From the NCBI GenBank assembly GCA_040954595.2, contig CM082594.2, forward strand, positions 1,240,001-1,304,000: DNA of 64,000 nucleotides. Direction: 5' to 3'. This DNA comes from Balanoglossus misakiensis (Eukaryota; Hemichordata). The position numbers and the translations under genes are program-made. Shown in pieces: positions 34,001 to 43,874 of this stretch; the first letter of the stretch is position 1, and every line of letters starts with the position of its first letter. Below the pieces are notes generated by a model. The model was not told the DNA's origin and did not search any database. It was given only the letters and a program-made list of their open reading frames with translations.

Positions 34001-35153
34001 CAAAAACTTGCCAAAAGGCACTTTTATCTTGAGTGGCATCAATAAAACTGCTTTTTTGGAAATGTTTCACATATAGTGGGCATATAATACATTATCAGAT
34101 CTCCGAAAGTGAAGAAAATATATAAATTTTGAGTGTTTTCTGAAAATGACGTTTTTGGGGCAAAAAGTGGCAAAAAGGGCATTTTTTCTTGAGTAGGATC
34201 AATAAGACTGTTATTTCTGGAATCAGCACCAATTTTTACATAGGATGAACATTTCATATATCACATGATCTCTGAGCTTTATGATGAAAAGTTTGTTTTT
34301 AACATTTTTTCTAAAAATGGCCTTTTTGGGCAAAAACTTTCCAAAAGGGCATTTTTGCATTAGGTTGGGTCAATAAATCTGCTTTTTTGGAATAATCACC
34401 AAATTTTACATAGGGTGGGCATATAATACATTATCAGATCTCCGAAAGTGAAGAAAATATATAAATTTTGAGTGTTTTCTAAAAATGACGTTTTTGGGCA
34501 AAAAGTGGCAAAAATGGCATTTTTTCTTGAGTAGGGTCAATAAGACTGCTATTTCTGGAATCAGCATCATTTTTTTACATAGAATGGACATTTCATATAT
34601 CCAATGATCTCTGAATATGACAAACACAATTTATTTTTAGTTTTTTTGTAAAAATAACCTTTTTTGACCTCAAAAAGTGGCCAAAAATGGCATTTTTGTA
34701 TTGTTTGAGGTCAAAAGGACTGCTTTATTTTTTAAAGTCAACACTTTTAACATAGAATTGACTTTCCATATATCACCAGATCAATCATTATGAAGAAAAC
34801 CGTGTGTTTTAAATTTTTTCTAAAAATGACGTTTTTTGGGGAAAAAATGGTCAAAAAGGCAATTTTCTGTTGTTTTGGGTCAATCGGACTACTTTTTTCG
34901 TAATATTCACCAAATTTTACATAGAATAAGCATATCATATGTCCTCAGATCTCACAATGTGACGAAAACAGTGTGTTTTTAGTGTTTTCTAAAAAAGACC
35001 ATTTTTGGGTTAAAAATGGCCAAAATGGCAATTTTGTCTTGAGTGGGGTCAATAAGACTGACTTTTTTGGAATCAGCACCATTTTTTACATAGAATGGAC
35101 TTCTCAAACCTTCCTTACCAAAAATTCTGATTAACGGCACCTATCTCCTGGAC
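31088..35153. mobile_element. 4.07 kb palindromic element with TA target duplication
   Basis: The left tip GTCCAGGAGATAGGTGCCGT and right tip ACGGCACCTATCTCCTGGAC are perfect reverse complements, flanked by TA (31086-31087 and 35154-35155). Complementarity continues inward for well over 1 kb: 31120-32450 mirrors 33780-35120. Each arm is a chain of about 170-190 bp units with phrases such as CATTCTATGTAAAAAATGG and GTCTTATTGACCC. The middle (about 32450-33780) is less symmetric. A TA duplication fits Tc1/mariner-like or similar transposases. Open frames here (60-111 codons, Phe/Lys/Asn-rich) follow the unit periodicity and are not genes. Confidence 0.75.
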
Positions 35154-35597
35154 TAAAAGACAGTATAGGCTGGGTACAAAAAATATGAAATATAATATTT
35201 AAAAATCTTCTTCTCAAAATTGACTTGGCCCAGGGCCTTGAAATTTGGCATGTAGGACACTGACCATATGGTCCGCAAAATGAATGCACAGAATTTTGAT
35301 ATCGTCATTCATATGCAAATTAGGCCAATTTGAAAACTTTGCCCATATATGGTCATCAGGTCATGTGACTAATTAAACATTCACGAGGGTACTGCACGAG
35401 CTCTCATAGACCTGCACCCGTGTGCCAAGTTTGAGAGTTGTAGGTTCAGCCGTTTCCAAGATCCTAGTTGGCGAAAAAACTGCACAAGAAAAAGAAGTAG
35501 AAGAAAAAACACAGTAAAACCAATAGGGCACAAGCGCCTGAGGGCGCTTGGTCCCCTAATCAAAAGCGGTTAATAACGGTCAGTCAACTCACGTCTA

Positions 35598-38500
35598 CTA
35601 ACTCTTCTTATGTGAAAGGATGCGTAAGACTACAATAAAACTCAAAGGGCCTCTCTTCAATGTTAGTCATCATACCCTTCCACCCTGTGATTTTGATGAA
35701 CACTTTTCCCCCCAGCTTTATAATTCATTTTGTGTTGCCCATCTAAATGTCAGATCATTAAACAGAAACGTTGATGCCTTAAAATTACTATATGAAGATA
35801 TTATCAAGTCCAAATTCGCTATCATTGGAATTTCTGAAGTATGGGACCCAAATAACTTAAGTATTTGTAATATGCAAGATTACACATTAGAAGTGAAGTC
35901 TCGTGAAGTAGGAAGGGGTGGTGGGGTTGGGGCTTACATACATTCATCAGTAATCTACAAGCTGCTTCGAGCAAGTGTCAGTCACTCAGAATCACTCTGG
36001 ATGGAGGTACAGGTTAAAAATACGAAGATAATTATGGGAATAATCTACAGAAAACCTAATACTGATATAACAGAATTTCAAATTAGTCTCGTGCAAGTTT
36101 TAAATGAGTTCAGATGTGACAAAAATAATTGTATTTTAATGGGCGATTTTAATATTGATACTAACATAAGACTGACCAACCCCAATATAGATTCATATCT
36201 ATCCTCCTTGGAATGTATAGGCTTAAGACAGCTGATATCTATCCCAACCAGAGTGACTAGTTCATCTGAAACTTTAATTGACCACATCTACACAAAAAAT
36301 AATCAACGTCCTATTCATGCTGGCACTATAATCACAGATATTTCAGACCATTTCCCTGTGTATACTCTTTTAGAAAATATTCCTCTAAAATTGCCACAAA
36401 AAGAGAAAATTATTTTCAGAAATTTCAAAAACTATAGTCCCTCCCAATTTTACGACGATCTTGAAATCACAAAATGGGATTCTGTGTACCATTCCTCTGA
36501 TGCTAATGAGGCTTACAACAATTTTTATTCAGTCTTTAATGAAATTTGTGATAAACATGCACCTATTTCTACAAAATCCTATAGTACCAAAAAAAAAAAA
36601 AACCTTGGATCACCAAATCACTTAGAAAATCTATTAACACCAAACATAGGCTATATAACAAATTATATAAATCAAAATTTAATAATGCTGTTGCTGTTGA
36701 TAATTATAAAAAATATCGAAATATTTTATCGGCTTTACTCAGGAAAGCCAAACAGATGTACTATATCAATATTTTTATACAAAATGAAAATAACACTACT
36801 GCAATATGGAAAACAATTAGAGAGATACTTGGAAGCCAAGGTAATGCCAGTCAATCTCTGCCAGATAATCTGTGTGTTAAGTCTTATGGTAAGGTACGAA
36901 CCGTAAATAAGAAAACTGACATTGTCAATGAGCTAAATAACTACTTTGTTGGTATTGGTCCAGACCTTGCTAGTAAAATAAAGTCTAACAATTGCAACTT
37001 CAATAATTACCTCAAGGCACCCATCTCAAACTCAATCTTTCTTGCCCCAACAACTCAGTTTGAAATACAAAAAATTATTTGTAGCCTAGATCCTTATAAA
37101 GCTTGTGGCCAAGATCAAATTCCTGCCGGACTTCTTATAGATGGAGCTGCTGTAATATCTAAACCATTAGAATACATATTCAACCTCTCCTTTCAATAAG
37201 GAATATTTCTGAAAGCCCTTAAATCAGCAAAAGTTATACCAAGTTTCAAGAAAGGAACCACTGATGATCCAGGAAATTACAGACCAATATCAATTTTACC
37301 TCTTATAAGCAAAGTCTTAGAAAAAATAGTCAACTCCCATCTTACCAACTTTGTAGAACAATTTAATATTCTATATGAACATCCGTATGCCTTTCGACAA
37401 AAATATAGTACCAAACTCTCTCTGATCAATCTTGTCAATTATCTCATTAAGCAACTTGATGCTGGCAGAATTACACTTGGCATTTTCCTTGACTTTTCAA
37501 AAGCCTTTGATACCATTGATCATACAATATTACTATCTAAACTCTCTCACTATGGTATACGTGGACGTCCTCTACAATGGTTTACAGATTATTTAAAAGA
37601 TAGATGTCAACATGTTTGTGCTGATGGCCATATCTCATCTAGCCATAATATTACATGTGGAGTTCCACAGGGTTCTGTCCTTGGACCTACTCTATTTTTT
37701 ATTATTTATTAATGATATAGCCCTTTCAACATCCTTCTTCAACTTTCGGCTGTTTGCTGATGATACAAATCTGTCCCATACAAAAGTGATATCAATCTGA
37801 ACCATGTTGACAGCCAGTTACAGCTAGTACTAGATTGGTGCAATGCCAACAAACTCACTATAAATCACCTAAAAATAAATTACATTATTTTCAGAAACCA
37901 AAGACGAAAGGTTTCCCATGTTGGTTTTCTCCACATAAATAATATGGTCATAAATGAGGTAGAAGCTGCATCATTTGTTGGCATTCTCATTGACAGGCAT
38001 CTTACCTTGTCAAAACATATCCAGATGCTAAACACAATCATCAGAAAGAAAGTTGGCATTCTCTTTAAACTCAGACATTTTGTACCTACCCCTATACTTA
38101 CCTTACTCTACAAATCACTTATCCAACCACATATAACATACAGCCTCGAAGTATGGGGGTCAACATATCCTTCATATCTCAACCGTATTAGGTTATTACA
38201 AAAATGGCAGTAAGAGCAATAACCTTCAGTGTTTTCACAGCTCATTCAACTCCTTTATTCCATAAATTGAAAATCCCTGATATTTTCAAATTACATAAGC
38301 TCCGGGTATGCTCCTTCATGTATGATCTTGTAAACAATAATCTTCCACAAAGGCTGACAACCTAATGTCAATTACCTCTCCATGATTACAGTACACGCCA
38401 CAAAAACCAAGGTAATCTCCATATTCCAAGTGTAAATACAACAATGGGCAAATTTGCAATATCTGCAAATTTGTAACTAATTTTTATACCGCAATGTACA

Positions 38501-38650
38501 GAGGAATGGGAAAGGACTTGACTAGCACCTGCTATTTTCTGTTCCCAATTACCTTAAGTTTTCATTCAACCTGTCTCACTCGTGAGTTATGTAAATACTT
38601 TTCAACTTTTCAACAAGGGTAATAAATTGAAATGAAATTGAATTTAATTG
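35598..38650 (+). mobile_element. L2-like LINE, copy 2
   Basis: The twin of 18318-21642 with the same AACTCACGTC flanks (35588 and 38651 region). A deletion near 38466 removes about 270 bp between the C-terminal coding region and the 3' UTR. Confidence 0.8.
35620..38345 (+). pseudogene. L2-like endonuclease/reverse transcriptase, copy 2
   Basis: The endonuclease domain is intact in one frame from 35620 to about 36590 (AHLNVRSLNRN, AIIGISEVWD, MGIIYRKPNTDI, LMGDFNIDTN, LIDHIYTKN, DISDHFPVYTLL). A run of A at 36589-36601 then shifts the frame. RT follows in pieces: IFLDFSKAFDTIDH, CGVPQGSVLGPTLFF with a shift right after it, and FADDTNLSHT. A stop replaces a Gly or Ser codon near 37198. The endonuclease half is better preserved than in copy 1, but the gene as a whole is dead. 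Confidence 0.85.
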
Positions 38651-39060
38651 AACTCACGTCATCAGAGTAGACAAAGAAAATACGATCACGCAATATTTCA
38701 ACGATCAACTCTCTCAAACTATAGATTAAAAAGGCTGATTATTCAGTTCAATGTCATTCTATCACAGTTCTTTTGCGATAGCAGACGATTCAAGAGTCTT
38801 CCCTTCTTCATTCCACGAGACCTCTTTTCTTCGTCGCCAGAACTGCTTCAACTACATGCTTCTGGATTCGACGCCCCTCTGATCAAACAACAGATCCATC
38901 GTTGAAAACCCGTCCACGCATTCCACGCAGTCAACAGTCAGCACCAACCTTTTTTCTGTTCTCGTTTCCTTCTGAAGCAGACCATTGGATCGTCCGTTTC
39001 GCCAGCTTTTTTTCTTCTTACTTCTTTCTCGGTTCAGGAATCAGTGGCAACATCTCTGCC
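38651..39060 (-). other. LTR-element 5' internal region, non-coding
   Basis: Runs from the LINE insertion to the primer binding site. Open frames of 80-85 codons on the plus strand (38648-38905 and 38902-39144) are antisense to the element, show no domain and are not accepted as genes. Confidence 0.55.
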
Positions 39061-39079
39061 TACCCGGATTCTAACACCA
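39061..39079 (-). promoter_or_regulatory. tRNA primer binding site
   Basis: The minus strand reads TGGTGTTAGAATCCGGGTA, 3 bases inside the 5' LTR. TGG followed by about 15 bases complementary to a tRNA 3' end is the standard minus-strand primer site; the implied tRNA 3' end, TTCTAACACCA, resembles tRNA-Leu ends in CTGACACCA. The tRNA identity is inferred. Confidence 0.65.
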
Positions 39080-39082
39080 TCT

Positions 39083-39610
39083 TGTTACGGCCGGTCGTCC
39101 TCCTCATCGGCTTCTGTGGGGAATCAGCCACGTCCGAAGGCTGACGCCGTACATTCTCTCCATCTCCTTCTCCACCCAACATATTCACAGAGTCCGAGAG
39201 AGGTACCCGGCAGATCGTAAACCTTTCGTAGACAGAGACTTACAACAAGTTTTCCGAGTAACACAAAGTTCTGGTTTATTACTGGTCACACGTAAGAATT
39301 ACACGACTCGATCCATGCTCGTTGACTCCCATCACGGATCTCCGGTGATAAACGTGTGATCTCAAATTTCACCACACCTTATTAATACGTTTGTCAAGTA
39401 TTAAGTCATAAAAGGAACACGTCATCTTAATATTTCTTAAACATGAACTTAGCGCGTGATATCTCTATCTCGTTCTGACATGTATCAATTACACAATCTT
39501 GTTTACTCTGGGTCAAGTACCTATGTCAATACTGGACTAAAACCATATAAGTGAATGACTTTTTACGTAATCATAAACAAGATCTATGATCGTTAAACTC
39601 AATCGTGACA
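39083..39610 (-). repeat. 5' LTR of the non-autonomous LTR retrotransposon
   Basis: 528 bp matching the LTR at 16927-17466, with the same TG...CA ends; a short GGACGTTTA-type segment near the start is missing here. In minus orientation it is followed after 3 bp by a primer binding site, which makes it the 5' LTR. It is followed on the plus strand by ATTGT, the probable target duplication. Confidence 0.75.
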
Positions 39611-39662
39611 ATTGTATTACCGCTGGTTTCTCATGATTGTTCATGCATCGGGGAATCTGTAG

Positions 39663-39821
39663 CGATGAGGTAACGGGCTCTGACGAGAACCGTGATCCAC
39701 GGAGACACGTATCTGATTTACGTTCATTTATTGTCCGGAATTATTATAGTACATCAAATACGCCCAGTAAAGTACACGAGGAAGGGAACGAGCTCAGTAG
39801 CCTGAGGTACTCCCATCTCCC
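39663..39821 (+). CDS. Candidate internal exon of an unknown gene
   Basis: A 159 bp frame (53 codons) lies between an acceptor-like GGGGAATCTGTAG and a donor CCC/GTAAGA. It reads SDEVTGSDENRDPRRHVSDL, then FIVRNYYSTSNTPSK, then LSSLRYSHLP. It is richer in G and C than its flanks, has no stop, and lies in unique sequence between the LTR element and the satellite, so a real exon is possible. The polar, charged composition would suit an intracellular or linker region. No domain is recognised, no neighbour exon is visible, and the acceptor lacks a strong pyrimidine tract. Confidence 0.3.
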
Positions 39822-39914
39822 GTAAGATTATTCTCCCCTAACTTTGGAAACAAAGTTCTCTTATAATTACTTTTCTCAAAGCGTGGTTAACCATGTAAAT
39901 GTCACAAATACATG

Positions 39915-42900
39915 TAGTGGCCAGTGTCGTGCCCATTAATTTTGAGTGTTTGGTGGGGTCAACCTTTGCGTCAACATTGATTAGCCAGGCCATGCAGAGC
40001 TAGTGGCCAGTGTCGTGCCCATTAATTTTGAGTGTTTGGTGGGGTCAACCTTTGCGTCAACATTGATTAGCCAGGCCATGCAGAGCTAGTGGCCAGTGTC
40101 GTGCCCATTAATTTTGAGTGTTTGGTGGGGTCAACCTTTGCGTCAACATTGATTAGCCAGGCCATGCAGAGCTAGTGGCCAGTGTCGTGCCCATTAAATT
40201 TGAGTGTTTGGTGGGGTCAACCTTTGCGTCAACATTGATTAGCCAGGCCATGCAGAGCTAGTGGCCAGTGTCGTGCCCATTAATTTTGAGTGTTTGGTGG
40301 GGTCAACCTTTGCGTCAACATTGATTAACCAGGCCATGCAGAGCTAGTGGCCAGTGTCGTGCCCATCAATTTTGAGTGTTTGGTGGGGTCAACCTTTGCG
40401 TCAACATTGATTAGCCAGGCCATGCAGAGCTAGTGGCCAGTGTCGTGCCCATCAATTTTGAGTGTTTGGTGGGGTCAACCTTTGCGTCAACATTGATTAG
40501 CCAGGCCATGCAGAGCTAGTGGCCAGTGTCGTGCCCATCAATTTTGAGTGTTTGGTGGGGTCAACCTTTGCGTCAACATTGATTAGCCAGGCCATGCAGA
40601 GCTAGTGGCCAGTGTCGTGCCCATTAATTTTGAGTGTTTGGTGGGGTCAACCTTTGCATCAACATTGATTAGCCAGGCCATGCAGAGCTAGTGGCCAGTG
40701 TCGTGCCCATCAATTTTGAGTGTTTGGTGGGGTCAACCCTTGCGTCAACATTGATTAGCCAGGCCAGAGCTAGTGGCCAGTGTCGTGCCCATCAATTTTG
40801 AGTGTTTGGTGGGGTCAACCCTTGCGTCAACATTGATTAGCCAGGCCAGAGCTAGTGGCCAGTGTCGTGCCCATCAATTTTGAGTGTTTGGTGGGGTCAA
40901 CCCTTGCATCAACATTGATTAGCCAGGCCATGCAGAGCTAGTGGCCAGTGTCGTGCCCATCAATTTTGAGTGTTTGGTGGGGTCAACCTTTGCGTCAACA
41001 TTGATTAGCCAGGCCATGCAGAGCTAGTGGCCAGTGTCGTGCCCATTAATTTTGAGTGTTTGGTGGGGTCAACCTTTGCGTCAACATTGATTAGCCAGGC
41101 CATGCAGAGCTAGTGGCCAGTGTCGTGCCCATCAATTTTGAGTGTTTGGTGGGGTCAACCCTTGCGTCAACATTGATTAGCCAGGCCAGAGCTAGTGGCC
41201 AGTGTCGTGCCCATCAATTTTGAGTGTTTGGTGGGGTCAACCCTTGCGTCAACATTGATTAGCCAGGCCAGAGCTAGTGGCCAGTGTCGTGCCCATCAAT
41301 TTTGAGTGTTTCGTGGGGTCAACCCTTGCGTCAACATTGATTAGCCAGGCCATGCAGAGCTAGTGGCCAGTGTCGTGCCCATCAATTTTGAGTGTTTGGT
41401 GGTGTCAACCTTGATTAGCCAGGCCATGCAGAGCTAGTGGCCCGTGTCGTGCCCATCAATTTTGAGTGTTTGGTGGGGTCAACCTTTGCGTCAACCTTGA
41501 TTAGCCAGGCCATGCAGAGCTAGTGGCCCGTGTCGTGCCCATCAATTTTGAGTGTTTGGTGGGGTCAACCTTTGCGTCAACCTTGATTAGCCAGGCCATG
41601 CAGAGCTAGTGGCCAGTGTCGTGCCCATCAATTTTGAGTGTTTGGTGGGGTCAACCTTTGCGTCAACCTTGATTAGCCAGGCCATGCAGAGCTAGTGGCC
41701 AGTGTCGTGCCCATCAATTTTGAGTGTTTGGTGGGGTCAACCTTTGCGTCAACATTGATTAGCCAGGCCATGCAGAGCTAGTGGCCAGTGTCGTGCCCAT
41801 TAATTTTGAGTGTTTGGTGGGGTCAACCTTTGCGTCAACATTGATTAGCCAGGCCATGCAGAGCTAGTGGCCAGTGTCGTGCCCATCAATTTTGAGTGTT
41901 TGGTGGGGTCAACCCTTGCGTCAACATTGATTAGCCAGGCCAGAGCTAGTGGCCAGTGTCGTGCCCATCAATTTTGAGTGTTTGGTGGGGTCAACCCTTG
42001 CGTCAACATTGATTAGCCAGGCCAGAGCTAGTGGCCAGTGTCGTGCCCATCAATTTTGAGTGTTTGGTGGGGTCAACCCTTGCGTCAACATTGATTAGCC
42101 AGGCCATGCAGAGCTAGTGGCCAGTGTCGTGCCCATCAATTTTGAGTGTTTGGTGGTGTCAACCTTGATTAGCCAGGCCATGCAGAGCTAGTGGCACGTG
42201 TCGTGCCCATTAATTTTGAGTGTTTGGTGGGGTCAACCTTTGCGTCAACATTGATTAGCCAGGCCATGCAGAGCTAGTGGCCAGTGTCGTGCCCATTAAA
42301 TTTGAGTGTTTGGTGGGGTCAACCTTTGCGTCAACATTGATTAGCCAGGCCATGCAGAGCTAGTGGCCAGTGTCGTGCCCATCAATTTTGAGTGTTTGGT
42401 GGTGTCAACCTTGATTAGCCAGGCCATGCAGAGCTAGTGGAACGTGTCGTGCCCATTAATTTTGAGTGTTTGGTGGGGTCAACCTTTGCGTCAACATTGA
42501 TTAGCCAGGCCATGCAGAGCTAGTGGCCAGTGTCGTGCCCATTAAATTTGAGTGTTTGGTGGGGTCAACCTTTGCGTCAACATTGATTAGCCAGGCCATG
42601 CAGAGCTAGTGGCCAGTGTCGTGCCCATCAATTTTGAGTGTTTGGTGGGGTCAACCTTTGCGTCAACATTGATTAGCCAGGCCATGCAGAGCTAGTGGCC
42701 AGTGTCGTGCCCATTAATTTTGAGTGTTTGGTGGGGTCAACCTTTGCGTCAACATTGATTAGCCAGGCCATGCAGAGCTAGTGGCCAGTGTCGTGCCCAT
42801 CAATTTTGAGTGTTTGGTGGGGTCAACCCTTGCGTCAACATTGATTAGCCAGGCCAGAGCTAGTGGCCAGTGTCGTGCCCATCAATTTTGAGTGTTTGGT

Positions 42901-43640
42901 GGGGTCAACCCTTGCGTCAACATTGATTAGCCAGGCCAGAGCTAGTGGCCAGTGTCGTGCCCATCAATTTTGAGTGTTTGGTGGGGTCAACCCTTGCGTC
43001 AACATTGATTAGCCAGGCCATGCAGAGCTAGTGGCCAGTGTCGTGCCCATCAATTTTGAGTGTTTGGTGGTGTCAACCTTGATTAGCCAGGCCATGCAGA
43101 GCTAGTGGCACGTGTCGTGCCCATTAATTTTGAGTGTTTGGTGGGGTCAACCTTTGCGTCAACATTGATTAGCCAGGCCATGCAGAGCTAGTGGCCAGTG
43201 TCGTGCCCATTAAATTTGAGTGTTTGGTGGGGTCAACCTTTGCGTCAACATTGATTAGCCAGGCCATGCAGAGCTAGTGGCCAGTGTCGTGCCCATCAAT
43301 TTTGAGTGTTTGGTGGTGTCAACCTTGATTAGCCAGGCCATGCAGAGCTAGTGGAACGTGTCGTGCCCATTAATTTTGAGTGTTTGGTGGGGTCAACCTT
43401 TGCGTCAACATTGATTAGCCAGGCCATGCAGAGCTAGTGGCCAGTGTCGTGCCCATTAAATTTGAGTGTTTGGTGGGGTCAACCTTTGCGTCAACATTGA
43501 TTAGCCAGGCCATGCAGAGCTAGTGGCCAGTGTCGTGCCCATCAATTTTGAGTGTTTGGTGGGGTCAACCTTTGCGTCAACATTGATTAGCCAGGCCATG
43601 CAGAGCTAGTGGCCAGTGTCGTGCCCATTAATTTTGAGTG
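39915..43640 (+). repeat. 86 bp satellite array, left block
   Basis: About 44 head-to-tail units, consensus starting TAGTGGCCAGTGTCGTGCCC and ending CCAGGCCATGCAGAGC. There are 86 bp full units, 82 bp units without ATGC near the end, and about 72 bp units in which one of two TCAACC/TCAACA repeats and the bases between are lost. Unit identity is very high, suggesting recent amplification. Pairs of variant units (GTGGCACGTG and GTGGAACGTG) recur 914 bp apart (42190/43105 and 42438/43352). No coding. Confidence 0.95.
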
Positions 43641-43838
43641 TTTTTTTTTTTTTTTTTTTGTAAATATTTACTTTTTCATGTGTCCTTTTTATTAAAATAT
43701 GTTATTGCAATGTTATTTGTGAAGTCTACATTTCTGTACATTAAGCGTGGCAACTGATGAAATGATTCCTCTTGTCCAATTGTCAAGAGCATATTTTTTA
43801 TTGACTTATCTACAAATATAACATACATGTATATACAT

Positions 43839-43874
<36 letters not shown>

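Larger units (their letters stand above)
29292..35559 (+). mobile_element. Helitron-like element with two nested elements
   Basis: The insertion begins TTAAAGCTGCAAGCAGCG and ends GGTCCCCTAA. Copy 1 of the duplication keeps the empty site ATATCAAATCAAAAGCGG (A/T at 18281/18282), and here the same A and T flank the insert with no duplicated bases. The 3' end has a hairpin AAGCGCCTGAGGGCGCTT 7 bases before CTAA. A/T target, no TSD, a CTRR end and a subterminal hairpin are the Helitron hallmarks; the 5' end is TT rather than TC. Without the nested MITE and palindrome the element is about 1.46 kb and non-coding, so it is non-autonomous. Confidence 0.75.
21897..38905 (+). repeat. Tandem segmental duplication, copy 2, enlarged by insertions
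   Basis: Counterpart of 12070-21896. Its greater length is explained by the Crypton-like insertion (23014-25451) and the Helitron-like insertion (29292-35559). It lacks the segment matching 16921-17918, but keeps 28675-28925, which copy 1 has lost. Beyond 38905 the sequence continues into the 5' part of the LTR element, absent from copy 1 because the breakpoint lies inside that element. Confidence 0.85.

Noticed and set aside
31669-34938. Open frames of 60-111 codons with Phe/Lys-rich peptides
   Set aside because: They follow the unit length of the palindromic element and appear mirrored in both arms; no domains.
39915-43640. CRISPR-like regular repeats
   Set aside because: Units are contiguous with no unique spacers, and the sequence is eukaryotic satellite DNA.
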